From NCBI RefSeq assembly GCF_963666665.1, contig NZ_OY762999.1, positions 3,251,001 to 3,315,000 of the forward strand: a DNA stretch of 64,000 nt. Direction: 5' to 3'. Below, piece after piece: positions 9,413 to 17,716 of the stretch. Origin of the DNA: Maridesulfovibrio sp. (lineage in GTDB: Bacteria > Desulfobacterota > Desulfovibrionia > Desulfovibrionales > Desulfovibrionaceae). Both the position numbers and the translations under genes were made by a program. The notes under the pieces were generated by a model. That model saw nothing but the letters and a program-made list of their open reading frames with translations, was not told the origin of the DNA and searched no databases. Position 1 is the first letter of the stretch; every line of letters begins with the position of its first letter.

Positions 9413-10099
9413 TTATAATTCCTGCATGACCCAGACGACCCGTCCGACCACATGTTTTTCGTGGTTTTCAACCGGGATGTACTGTTCAGGATGCTGAGAA
9501 TCATCAGGGCGAAGAATAAAGCGGGAATTTTCAGGATCAAAAAAAACCCTGCGGATAACCACTCCCTGATGAGGTACATGGATAGCGTAAATATCACCGG
9601 CCATGAGTCGTTTCTGGGAATCGTCAACTCCAACAAATGCATCCCTGCGCACCGATGGTTCCATGGAGGAACCTTCTGCCTTGAGGACAACCAGAGAGGA
9701 GCGGTAGTAAGTTTCAGGAATGCTTAATTCTGAAACCTGTTGCGGTCTCCAGACTTCAGCCCCTACATCTTCACCGGCCATGGATGAAACGGGAACAATC
9801 CTTCCTCTGGACTGCACCTGCCCATACTGGGCTGTTGTTTCACTCAGAATCTGGTCTGCGGCAATTTTACCCTTACCTGGCTTAAGGTAGACAGGTTCGA
9901 TTCCGTCAGAAAGCCATTCAGGGTTCAGTCCGTGGGTCCTGTACAGCTTGATGAACCATTCAGCAGGAATAGAGCTTCTTCTTTTGGCATCGGAGATGCT
10001 GGACTGTCGAATATTCAAAATTTCGGCAAGCTGAACCTGAGTTCGTGTTCCGGTAGCCTTCTTGATTCTTTCCAAGCTTTCATCAAACCACTTTGACAC
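9413..10099 (-). CDS. CI-like repressor with HTH and S24 peptidase-like domain
   Basis: A 228-residue regulator: an N-terminal phage-CI-type helix-turn-helix (about 10-65, with QVQLAEILNIRQSSISDAK), a linker, and a C-terminal LexA/CI (S24) fold. The catalytic Ser is visible in EGSSMEPSV. The partner Lys is expected in the strand VVIRRVFF, where Arg stands instead, so classical self-cleavage is doubtful. The GTG start is chosen because AGGAGG lies five bases before it; a TTG nine codons upstream lacks this. No phage genes adjoin it, so it is probably a domesticated stress or metabolic regulator. It has its own terminator. Confidence 0.82.
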   Translation of the reverse strand: MSKWFDESLERIKKATGTRTQVQLAEILNIRQSSISDAKRRSSIPAEWFIKLYRTHGLNPEWLSDGIEPVYLKPGKGKIAADQILSETTAQYGQVQSRGRIVPVSSMAGEDVGAEVWRPQQVSELSIPETYYRSSLVVLKAEGSSMEPSVRRDAFVGVDDSQKRLMAGDIYAIHVPHQGVVIRRVFFDPENSRFILRPDDSQHPEQYIPVENHEKHVVGRVVWVMQEL

Positions 10100-10466
10100 G
10101 CTTACCTCCTGTGAAAGCAAAGTCAAAAATACTATTAATCATCTTCAAATCAAATAGCCCTATTAAAGGGGATTGTTTTCAAGCACACAATCTATCTCTT
10201 ACGAACAATATATTAAGTGGCTATCATGAAAATTGTAAACTGGCAAAACATTAAAATTGCACACCTCAATACAGACTAACAAGAATGTAAAACACTTAAG
10301 ATAAATTAATAATAGTTGCACAATAAATGCGTACAATTACACTTCATATTGATTTATATGTTAGAAACATAGTAAAAACGCATCATACAAAATACAAACA
10401 ACCTATTCTTCAATAGTAAAACCGGCATAAAACAGAACAATCTATTAAAGATTAACTCTCCAGATG
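10100..10466. other. AT-rich regulatory gap between repressor and kinase
   Basis: About 367 bases with no plausible gene and clearly richer in A+T than the flanks. It holds a GATTGT...ACAATC inverted repeat at 10171-10192, 72 bases upstream of the repressor start, which could be an autoregulatory operator. Nothing else is recognised. Confidence 0.5.
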
Positions 10467-11858
10467 TCAGTTTTCTCTAAACGGAAGGACAAAATAAAAA
10501 TTGTTTCCACCATCCTGAGGCTCATAGCCAACCTCTCCACCGTGCAACTCCACCACCTGACGAACGAAGAACAATCCATGGCCCGAGCCGTATTCATTAC
10601 CCACATTATCGCTTCGGAAACCGGGCTGAAACAGCATTTCACGGTCATGTTCCTGAATATGCGGCCCGGTAGTGTAAACATTCAGTTTCAATCCGTCCCA
10701 ACCGTTGCGAAAGTAATCTTTGACCATATCCCAGCCGTATGCAGCGAATTTATCCCTACGCCCGTCACACATAGTCTCATCGCGGGTATATTTGACAGCA
10801 TTAGAAAAAAGATTGGCATACACTTGCGATATAAGCCCGACATCGGCAACAATACGCACTTCCCGATCCGGCACACCGCCCATACTGATATCCAAACGAA
10901 TACCACGATCCTCGAACCGGGAACGATAACGTTCAAGCTGCGGTTCAATTATCTGCTTGAGAAGGTTGCAAGGCCGCTTTTCAACAATATAACGCCCTTC
11001 TTCAAAGTGCTGCCTGCGCAACAGGGTTTCTAAAAAAAGGCTGGTCTGCTCGTAGTGGCTGTGGATTTCATTGAACTGACTGACCAATCCATTATACATA
11101 CCTTCGAGATCTGTGCGTATTTCAGATTTACTCTTCCCTTCAATATCTGATTCCAGCTTTCGGATATTCTCAATACGATCCCGCAACCTATTATAAAATA
11201 ACTTGAAATACATGTTAGGGACGATGACATTATGGCCCACATCCTTGACCAGATTACGCACGAATTCAAGATGTTCTTGACCCTTGCGGCGCAGGATCTT
11301 GCTATGCAACTGGAAGCCGACCCGATTAACGTACTTTTCAAAAAACAATGACTGGTGTTCTGAAAGGTCCGCCATCTTATAAAATTCAAAACAACCGATG
11401 ACATCTCCGGCTGGCTTAAAAGGAAGCTGATCGACAAGTTCAAGATTGCCACGGATGGGTATAAAAAGATGGCCGGCGTGGAAAACCTTTTCAAGGGGAA
11501 CGGAACTGCATACAGGAGCACGGCTCTCAGTTCGCCCGACAGGTACAAAATCATCCGGCCCCATTGCAAGATAAAGCCTGCAGTCAATGTTGAACAGCGA
11601 CCTTGGAACTGCAGTGCAGACGGCAAAGAAATCTTCGAGGGAATCAAACTCCTGCGCAAGATCAAAAAAAATCATCAAAGCCCGTTTTTCGGTTGCGGAA
11701 AAACTGTAATCTTTATAGTCATCCATTTTCTCATGGATACGCCGCTGTATCTGCAACATCTTCTCAGGGCCGGCACCTGCAGAAAGATGGAATCCTTCTC
11801 CTAGCGGACCTTCAGGTTCATAAGAAGACACGTCTGCACTTTTCTTTTCGTTGCTCAT
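10467..11858 (-). CDS. Sensor histidine kinase, soluble
   Basis: A 463-residue protein without membrane segments. The N-terminal half (about 60-195) looks like a GAF-type sensory region. The likely phospho-acceptor is the His in KDVGHNVIVPN near residue 211, an unusual H-box, followed by a long coiled dimerisation stretch. The ATPase domain has an N-box (NLFSNAVKYT) and the G2 box GSGHGLFFVRQVV. No response regulator adjoins, so it is an orphan kinase. An insertion in the ATP-lid region (about 380-410) is longer than usual. Confidence 0.83.
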   Translation of the reverse strand: MSNEKKSADVSSYEPEGPLGEGFHLSAGAGPEKMLQIQRRIHEKMDDYKDYSFSATEKRALMIFFDLAQEFDSLEDFFAVCTAVPRSLFNIDCRLYLAMGPDDFVPVGRTESRAPVCSSVPLEKVFHAGHLFIPIRGNLELVDQLPFKPAGDVIGCFEFYKMADLSEHQSLFFEKYVNRVGFQLHSKILRRKGQEHLEFVRNLVKDVGHNVIVPNMYFKLFYNRLRDRIENIRKLESDIEGKSKSEIRTDLEGMYNGLVSQFNEIHSHYEQTSLFLETLLRRQHFEEGRYIVEKRPCNLLKQIIEPQLERYRSRFEDRGIRLDISMGGVPDREVRIVADVGLISQVYANLFSNAVKYTRDETMCDGRRDKFAAYGWDMVKDYFRNGWDGLKLNVYTTGPHIQEHDREMLFQPGFRSDNVGNEYGSGHGLFFVRQVVELHGGEVGYEPQDGGNNFYFVLPFREN

Positions 11859-11966
11859 AACTATCTATCCGGGGTTCAATATAGAAAGGGGCTTCTCTGT
11901 ATCATACGGTCCCGAGGAAAAAGGAGCAAGCTAGAAGATGATTTTTTGTGCTTCCCCTTAATCCGA

Positions 11967-12002
11967 AAGCCATATTAACAGTCTGAATGTTTACTGTGGC
12001 TT
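11967..12002. promoter_or_regulatory. Imperfect palindrome in divergent promoter region
   Basis: AAGCCA and TAACA pair with TGTTTA and TGGCTT around a short loop, 46 bases upstream of serB. It could be an operator or a leader hairpin for serB. Confidence 0.3.
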
Positions 12003-12048
12003 CATTTTATGAGAAAGTCCGCAATCTAAACTATTCAGGGAAACAACC

Positions 12049-13260
12049 ATGCCCGAAATAATTCTCATTCAAATCTCCGGCGAGGACAAACCCGGCCTGA
12101 CTTCTGCTCTCACAGGAGTGCTGGCGGGATACGGCATTGATATTCTGGATATCGGCCAGAGTGTAATCCACAGCCAGCTTGTGCTTGGCATATTGATCCG
12201 CATCCCCCTTGAAGCGGAATCCGCACCGGTACTTAAAGACATCATGTTCAAAGGGTACGAACTCGGAGTAAACGTCAGGTTCAAGCCTATTGAAGCAGAC
12301 AAGTATATGGACTGGGTCAACGCCCAAGGCAAACCCAGACACATAGCCACACTTGTGGGCCACAAACTGACCGGAGCCCACATCTCCAGAATTTCTGAAA
12401 TCATAGCCGACAACGGATTGAACATCGATATGATCCACCGTCTGTCCGGTCGCATTCCCATGAACGGAGAGCCCGCACCGCGCCATGCCTGTGTTGAATT
12501 CTCCATCCGCGGAGTTCCTGAGGATCTGGACCGCATGCGCTCCAATTTTCTGGAAATGGCCGCCGAAGACCAGGTAGACATCGCCCTGCAGGAAGACAAT
12601 GTTTTCCGCAGAAACAGACGCCTTGTGGCTTTTGACATGGACTCCACCCTCATTCAGGCCGAAGTAATTGATGAATTGGCCAAAGCCGCCGGTTCCGGCG
12701 AGATTGTCAGCCGGATCACTGAATCGGCCATGCGCGGAGAGATTGACTTCAAAGAAAGCCTGCGCCAGCGTCTGGCAACCCTCAAGGGCCTAGATGAAAG
12801 CGTCATGGAAGATATCGCCCGCAAACTGCCCATCACCGAAGGCGCAGAGCGACTCATCTCCAACCTGAAAAAGTTCGGCTACAAGACCGCCATCATCTCC
12901 GGCGGGTTCACTTATTTCGGAGAAAAACTGCAGGAAAAGCTGGGTGTGGATTACGTCTACGCCAACCGCCTTGAAATCAAGGACGGCAAGCTGACCGGCG
13001 GAGTTATCGGCGATATCGTTGACGGAGCCAAGAAAGCAGAGCTACTGCACAAAATTGCAGAGATGGAAAAGATAAGCCTGCAACAGTCTATTGCAGTGGG
13101 TGACGGGGCAAACGACCTGCCCATGCTCTCCATTGCAGGACTGGGAATAGCTTTCCACGCCAAGCCCAAAGTCAAGCAGGATGCACGCCAGTCTATCTCT
13201 CATTTCGGACTGGATTCCATTCTGTATCTGATCGGCTTACGCGACAGGGATACTGATTAG
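12049..13260 (+). CDS. serB: Phosphoserine phosphatase with N-terminal ACT-like domains
   Basis: A 403-residue enzyme for the last step of serine synthesis. Two ACT-like modules occupy residues 1-90 and 100-180 (opening ISGEDKPGLTSAL), and a HAD phosphatase domain follows with DxD motif AFDMDSTL, motif II IISGG and motif III GDGANDLPM. ACT modules usually sense serine, so feedback control is likely by family knowledge. AGGGA precedes the ATG. The gene stands alone and ends at a repeat fragment and a terminator. Confidence 0.95.
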   Translation: MPEIILIQISGEDKPGLTSALTGVLAGYGIDILDIGQSVIHSQLVLGILIRIPLEAESAPVLKDIMFKGYELGVNVRFKPIEADKYMDWVNAQGKPRHIATLVGHKLTGAHISRISEIIADNGLNIDMIHRLSGRIPMNGEPAPRHACVEFSIRGVPEDLDRMRSNFLEMAAEDQVDIALQEDNVFRRNRRLVAFDMDSTLIQAEVIDELAKAAGSGEIVSRITESAMRGEIDFKESLRQRLATLKGLDESVMEDIARKLPITEGAERLISNLKKFGYKTAIISGGFTYFGEKLQEKLGVDYVYANRLEIKDGKLTGGVIGDIVDGAKKAELLHKIAEMEKISLQQSIAVGDGANDLPMLSIAGLGIAFHAKPKVKQDARQSISHFGLDSILYLIGLRDRDTD

Positions 13261-13309
13261 GAATGCCTCCGACGGCTTAAAACCTTTTATTAAGGCTTCG
13301 CCGCTTCAT
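13261..13309. repeat. Fragment of dispersed intergenic repeat
   Basis: Starts directly after the serB stop with GAATGCCTCCGACGGC and continues with AACCTTTTA and GGCTTCGC. The same order of words, slightly altered, occurs directly after another stop codon at 23871. It appears to be a short copy of that element. Confidence 0.5.
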
Positions 13310-13326
13310 ATTATACAAACACAATA

Positions 13327-13358
13327 AGCCCCGGAAAGAATATCTTCCCGGGGCTTTT
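13327..13358. terminator. Terminator between convergent genes
   Basis: AGCCCCGG and CCGGGGCT form the stem, followed by TTTT on the plus strand. It can serve serB and the facing DUF4198 gene. Confidence 0.8.
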
Positions 13359-13382
13359 CCATACTCAATTCAATAATCCAGA

Positions 13383-14207
13383 CTACATATCCACAGCTTT
13401 GATCCAAATTACAGCATCCTGAGAGAGTTCTTTACCCTTGAACTCTTTGTCTGGACCGGCACCCAGTGCGCAGAAGCCCCACCATCCCGCTTTGGGAACG
13501 GTGAAGGTTACGTAGCCATGAGCATCGGTTTTAACACCCATGGTTACGAAAGCATCGTGAGGAGCCTCAGATTTTGCTTCTTTCTTAAATGAATTGTTTT
13601 CCATGTCAGGCTCATGGTTCATGTACTCAACTTCAACGTCAGCATTGGGAACGGGCTTGCCGTCGGAAAGGAGCTGCGCCTCGAAGGTCATACCGGTCCA
13701 CATTGCATAAGGCTTAACAAGGGGAACCCATTCAGTCTTAAGGCCGGCAGAAGCAGCCCAGTTACCGGGCAGGCCGCCAACGTTCATGTAGGTCTTGGTA
13801 ATCTGCTGGATGTAGATATCTTCTTCTCCTTCATAGTATGGAGCAGGAACCAGAACCAGAGTGTAATCACCCATGGAACGAACAATCTTCTTGGGAAGTT
13901 TTGCTTCGTAAGCTTCACCGGAGTTGGTCAGGCTGGTCCATGTGATGGGTTTAAGCAACTTTTTAAGGTCATACTTTTTAGTTTTACCCTCTTCACCTTT
14001 CTGATGCAGCATGTAGAATTCTTCAGGCATGCCCATTTTCATAGTGTGACCGGCTTCATAGGGATGGGTAAAGACAAGCTTCACATCGGTTTCAGCCCCC
14101 TTGTTTATCGCAATTTCCGGGGTATAAATCATCTGAAAGTGGGCAGAAGCCGGAACCGCCATGGCAACCACCAGCAACAGGTTGAGAAAAACTACCTTCA
14201 TCTTCAT
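13383..14207 (-). CDS. DUF4198-type periplasmic protein next to feo genes
   Basis: A 274-residue exported protein with a signal peptide ending in ASA, then HFQMIYTPEIAINKG, the hallmark opening of DUF4198/COG5266 proteins, which are annotated as periplasmic components linked to Co/Ni or iron uptake. His residues (AHFQM, FTHPYEAGHTMKMGM) could bind metal. AGGAG lies seven bases before the chosen ATG. It is downstream of feoA-feoB and the small exported protein on the same strand, so a role in presenting metal to FeoB is inferred, not shown. Confidence 0.8.
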   Translation of the reverse strand: MKMKVVFLNLLLVVAMAVPASAHFQMIYTPEIAINKGAETDVKLVFTHPYEAGHTMKMGMPEEFYMLHQKGEEGKTKKYDLKKLLKPITWTSLTNSGEAYEAKLPKKIVRSMGDYTLVLVPAPYYEGEEDIYIQQITKTYMNVGGLPGNWAASAGLKTEWVPLVKPYAMWTGMTFEAQLLSDGKPVPNADVEVEYMNHEPDMENNSFKKEAKSEAPHDAFVTMGVKTDAHGYVTFTVPKAGWWGFCALGAGPDKEFKGKELSQDAVIWIKAVDM

Positions 14208-14324
14208 CTTGTTTCTCCTGATTGTGATTTTGATCCTCTTTATCAAAAGACAAAGAAAATTTTTTGAATTTTGGAATTAACAGCACACATCATTGTACCC
14301 TCATAATGCGTGCAGAAGAACCGC

Positions 14325-14648
14325 CTATTCAACAATATCGGAACCGTCGATTTCAATGGAGTGGCCTTCGCCGCCATCAAAAGTAACAGTATAGTGGCCT
14401 GCAGGTTTCTTGAATTCAAACTCGCTGTTCTCATTCATTGCCCCCTTAAAGATAACTGCACCGGAATCATCACGAATGAATATTTTAACACCGGAAGCTG
14501 AAGAACCGTCAGAGAATCCTCCTTCGCAGAGAACGGTACCGTCACCGTTATCAAAGCAACTGCACAAAGGGGAATGGGCCAGAGCGGCAGTAGCGGAAAG
14601 AACGATCAGTCCGGCTGCCACGACAAGTTTAGCAATTATGTTTTTCAT
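14325..14648 (-). CDS. Small exported protein in feo operon
   Basis: A 107-residue protein with a signal peptide (cleavage after ALA). The mature part begins HSPLCSCFDNGDGTVLCEGGF, with three Cys, and continues as a small beta-sandwich resembling carboxypeptidase-regulatory domains (GVKIFIRDDSGAVIFKG). GGAG precedes the ATG. It lies 20 bases downstream of feoB and is followed by the DUF4198 gene. I infer a periplasmic accessory of ferrous iron uptake; there is no direct proof. Confidence 0.7.
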   Translation of the reverse strand: MKNIIAKLVVAAGLIVLSATAALAHSPLCSCFDNGDGTVLCEGGFSDGSSASGVKIFIRDDSGAVIFKGAMNENSEFEFKKPAGHYTVTFDGGEGHSIEIDGSDIVE

Positions 14649-14668
14649 AGCTGTCTCCTATAAGTTAT

Positions 14669-17203
14669 TTATTGGTTACTTGGTTGATATTCATAGGAAG
14701 AAGAAACCTTATCCGACGCAATCTTGTGCACCAGTGCAATCAGCAGCGCCACCGATAAAGCCAGTACATAGAATCCCTTCATCATGGTTATTCCGCTTGC
14801 CCCGATGGCATTACCCAGAGTGAAGACCGAAGAGGCCACACCGAAGCCTACTGCTGTGGGAAAGAAGATGGCAAAAACCATCCACTTATAAGACCCGGTC
14901 TGCACCTTGACCATAATCGTAGCCGCAAGGCAGGGAGGATACAGGGCAAAGAAAAGAATAACTGCAAGGGCATGCAGGGAATTCATGCCGCTGTGCTGAC
15001 TTTCATTGTCCATGCGCTGCTCAAGGGTCTGATTGTCATCAGCGCCCTGCTGGTACAACACACCCATGGTCGCCACGGAGGATTCACGGGCCGCAAAGGA
15101 GCTGATCAGGGCGATATTAATTTTCCAGTCAAAACCTGCGTATTTAGTTACAGGCTCAAGGGAACGCCCGATCATACCGAAGAAGGAAGTCTTGATTTTT
15201 TCTTCCTTAATCATGCGGCGCAGAGATTTTCTTGCAGTTGAGACCTTGCGCAGGGCACGGTTCACAACCTTGGCTGCTTTGTCACCACCGGGCTTGACCA
15301 GAATAAAGGAATCTGGATTGGCTTCCTTAAATGAACTGTCCACCCTTGCAGCTCCCTCTTTGCCGGAAGCATTCATGCGGGCACGCTTGTAATCATCATA
15401 GAGATTAAGCAACGGCAGCATTTTATCTCCGGTGGCAAGGGCTGCATAAGCATTCTCTGCGACATTTGAATCATAAACTGCAACAGCTTTGCTCATCTCG
15501 GCTTCATAGTAATCCATACGTTCCGCCGAGAGTCCGGGAAACTGCAGCAAAGAAAACACGCACAGGGAAACCGCAACAACAATGGAACCAACCTTTTTAA
15601 TGTACTCCCAAGTCCTTTCAAGTGACCGCTGGGCCACACCGAAGAAAGTGGGAGCATGGTAGTTGGGCATTTCCATAATGAAGGGAGCTGTTTCACGTCC
15701 TTTAAGGACTGTTGTGGTCAGGATCTTAGCAATGATCAGAGCCATGATGATCGTAATTGTCGAGATAAAGAACATTGCCCATGACTTGTGGTCCGCAAAA
15801 TAGATGTTCACCAGCAACGTGTAGAGCGGAATTTTGGCAAGGCAATTCATAAACGGCACGGTCAGGATGGTTGCCAGCCTTGAGCGCTCATCAGGAATGC
15901 CTTTTGTGGACATAATTCCCGGAACAGCGCAGCCCCCGGCAAAGACCCCCCCCAGAATAAACGGCAGGGTCGATTGCCCGTGCAGGCCGAAACTGTGGAA
16001 AATACGATCAAGAATAAAGGCTATCCGGGCCATATAGCCGGAATCCTCAAGAATTGCGATCAGTGCAAACAGAATCAGAAAAATGGGGACATAGTTAAGC
16101 AGGGTATTGGCACTGTCCACCATCCAAAGGACCATGGACCGCAACAGGGAATCTTCAATCAATCCCGCAGGGGGCAGGATAGATGCGACAAAATCCCTGA
16201 ACGTGGCCAAAAAAGGCCAAGTATACTTGGTAAGCTCGTATCCCTGGACAATGGAAAGTTCATAAATGAGATAGACAGTAGCCAGCAGAAAAAACGGAGC
16301 CAAGGCACGGTTCAGAACCCAGTGGTCGATCCTTTCGGAAATAGGCTGTCCGGAATCTTTTTCCTTGGTAACGCAGGCCTCTACAATTTCTCCGGCAACC
16401 CTGTCACGGCAGGCAACAATGTAGTCGCCGGTATCAACTCCGGTTTCATCTTCAAAAGCCATTCTGCGGGAAAGAGCATCTTCAATAATAGGCTTACCGT
16501 TTGAATGCTTGGTCTCAACAATCTTCCGGGCCTCGGAATCATTTTCCAAGAGCTTGATTGCCAGCCAGCGCAAGGGATAGAGTACTCCAAGACTGGTATC
16601 TGCTGCCAGCTGTTCTTCAAGAGCCTCTGCGTGGATTTCCAGATCACCGTAGTCGATAACCACCGGACGGGAATATGCTTCCTGATTAACTGCCTTGCGA
16701 ATGGCAGCTTTCAGGGCCTGCTTGCCTTTACCCTTACGTCCGATAGTCGCGACAACGTCAACACCTAGACGATTAGTGAGTTCCTTCAAGTCAATCGAAA
16801 GCCCCTGACTCGTCGCAACGTCCATCATATTCAGAGCTACGGTGACAGGAAAATTCATCTCCAGAACCTGAAAAGTAAAATATAAACTGCGGCGCAGACA
16901 GGTTGCGTCCATGACGTTTACAACTACGTCCGGCTTTTCTTCCAGCAGGAATTCACGGGAAACCCGCTCCTCAAGGGAAAATGAAGTCAGGCTGTAAGTG
17001 CCGGGAAGATCGACCACTTCATAACGTGTCTTTCCTTCGCGATAACTTCCCACCTTCTTATCAACTGTTACACCGGGATAGTTGGCCACATGCTGATTTG
17101 CCCCGGTCAGCATATTATATGTTGTTGATTTACCGGCGTTCTGCTGCCCGGCGAGAGCGACGAGAAAGTTATCTTTCATCGCCTGTTTACCTTCAGCGCT
17201 CAT
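14669..17203 (-). CDS. feoB: Ferrous iron transporter FeoB
   Basis: An 844-residue inner-membrane protein. The N-terminal G domain shows GQQNAGKST (G1), DLPGTYSL (G3) and NMMD (G4), then a guanine-dissociation-inhibitor-like helical part and a polytopic core with two Gate domains. Compared with the ~770-residue E. coli protein it has an extra charged stretch of about 100 residues between the Gate regions (roughly residues 580-690, rich in Lys, Arg and Ala). The ATG overlaps the end of feoA by 11 bases and uses GAGGTGG inside feoA as ribosome site, so translation is coupled. Confidence 0.95.
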   Translation of the reverse strand: MSAEGKQAMKDNFLVALAGQQNAGKSTTYNMLTGANQHVANYPGVTVDKKVGSYREGKTRYEVVDLPGTYSLTSFSLEERVSREFLLEEKPDVVVNVMDATCLRRSLYFTFQVLEMNFPVTVALNMMDVATSQGLSIDLKELTNRLGVDVVATIGRKGKGKQALKAAIRKAVNQEAYSRPVVIDYGDLEIHAEALEEQLAADTSLGVLYPLRWLAIKLLENDSEARKIVETKHSNGKPIIEDALSRRMAFEDETGVDTGDYIVACRDRVAGEIVEACVTKEKDSGQPISERIDHWVLNRALAPFFLLATVYLIYELSIVQGYELTKYTWPFLATFRDFVASILPPAGLIEDSLLRSMVLWMVDSANTLLNYVPIFLILFALIAILEDSGYMARIAFILDRIFHSFGLHGQSTLPFILGGVFAGGCAVPGIMSTKGIPDERSRLATILTVPFMNCLAKIPLYTLLVNIYFADHKSWAMFFISTITIIMALIIAKILTTTVLKGRETAPFIMEMPNYHAPTFFGVAQRSLERTWEYIKKVGSIVVAVSLCVFSLLQFPGLSAERMDYYEAEMSKAVAVYDSNVAENAYAALATGDKMLPLLNLYDDYKRARMNASGKEGAARVDSSFKEANPDSFILVKPGGDKAAKVVNRALRKVSTARKSLRRMIKEEKIKTSFFGMIGRSLEPVTKYAGFDWKINIALISSFAARESSVATMGVLYQQGADDNQTLEQRMDNESQHSGMNSLHALAVILFFALYPPCLAATIMVKVQTGSYKWMVFAIFFPTAVGFGVASSVFTLGNAIGASGITMMKGFYVLALSVALLIALVHKIASDKVSSSYEYQPSNQ

Positions 17204-17525
17204 CTTCCACCTCAATCTGGTAAGCCTCGGTGCGACGCAAGGTCACGCAGTATCCTGCTACACGCAACTCAAGAGGGCAGCCCAATGTCGCCACACGGAC
17301 AACTTCGATCTCCCTGCCGGGGACAAAACCCAAATCAAGCAACCTCTGCCGCACCGCACCATTGGAAGAATGACCACGAATTACGGCTTTTCCACCAATT
17401 GGGATGTCCAGAAGGCTTTTGCCATGTATGCGGCAAGGCTTCCCCTGTCTTCTTCCGCCAGCACCATGACGCCCCTTCCTTATGGAAGCAGGTTCACGGT
17501 TAAAGAAATCAAACTTGTTCAACAT
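17193..17525 (-). CDS. feoA: Ferrous iron transport protein A
   Basis: A 110-residue cytoplasmic protein with the SH3-like FeoA fold (RQRLLDLGFVPGREIEVV ... LELRVAGYCVTLRR). It carries a basic N-terminal extension of about 35 residues beyond the usual ~75. FeoA supports FeoB function, probably by direct contact. GAGG is eight bases before the ATG. It is the first gene of the feo operon and follows a promoter overlapped by a Fur-like site. Confidence 0.93.
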   Translation of the reverse strand: MLNKFDFFNREPASIRKGRHGAGGRRQGKPCRIHGKSLLDIPIGGKAVIRGHSSNGAVRQRLLDLGFVPGREIEVVRVATLGCPLELRVAGYCVTLRRTEAYQIEVEDER

Positions 17526-17561
17526 AACTTTAGCCTCGTTGTTTGCATTCGATTTTGCAAA

Positions 17562-17606
17562 TGAATTTCGAAATCAATTACTATAGATGCAGATTTCAAT
17601 TGTCAA
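17562..17606 (-). promoter_or_regulatory. feo promoter with Fur-box-like palindrome
   Basis: On the minus strand: TTGACA (17606-17601), a 15-base spacer, then TATAGT (17585-17580). The palindrome TGATTTCGAAATTCA (17576-17562) overlaps the expected start point. Its TGA...TCA ends and 7-1-7 layout fit Fur operators. Spacing is shorter than ideal. Confidence 0.55.
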
Positions 17607-17670
17607 CAATAAAAACACCAGCGCTCCGATAATAAAACTAATCTGGTTTCATCTCCTTTTTTCTTGATAT

Positions 17671-17685
17671 TGACATTCGTTTTCA
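17671..17685. promoter_or_regulatory. Candidate Fur box upstream of diguanylate cyclase
   Basis: TGACATTCGTTTTCA, or TGAAAACGAATGTCA on the other strand, matches 10 of 14 half-site bases of the 7-1-7 Fur consensus. It ends 31 bases before the GGDEF gene and could also act at a distance on feoA. Confidence 0.5.
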
Positions 17686-17716
17686 TTAACGAACAAATGA
17701 TTACAGGTTAACGGCA

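Noticed and set aside
9413..10099. Prophage remnant, with the CI-like gene here and the CII-like gene at 33073
   Set aside because: The two lie 23 kb apart among core genes, with no integrase, structural genes or attachment repeats seen.
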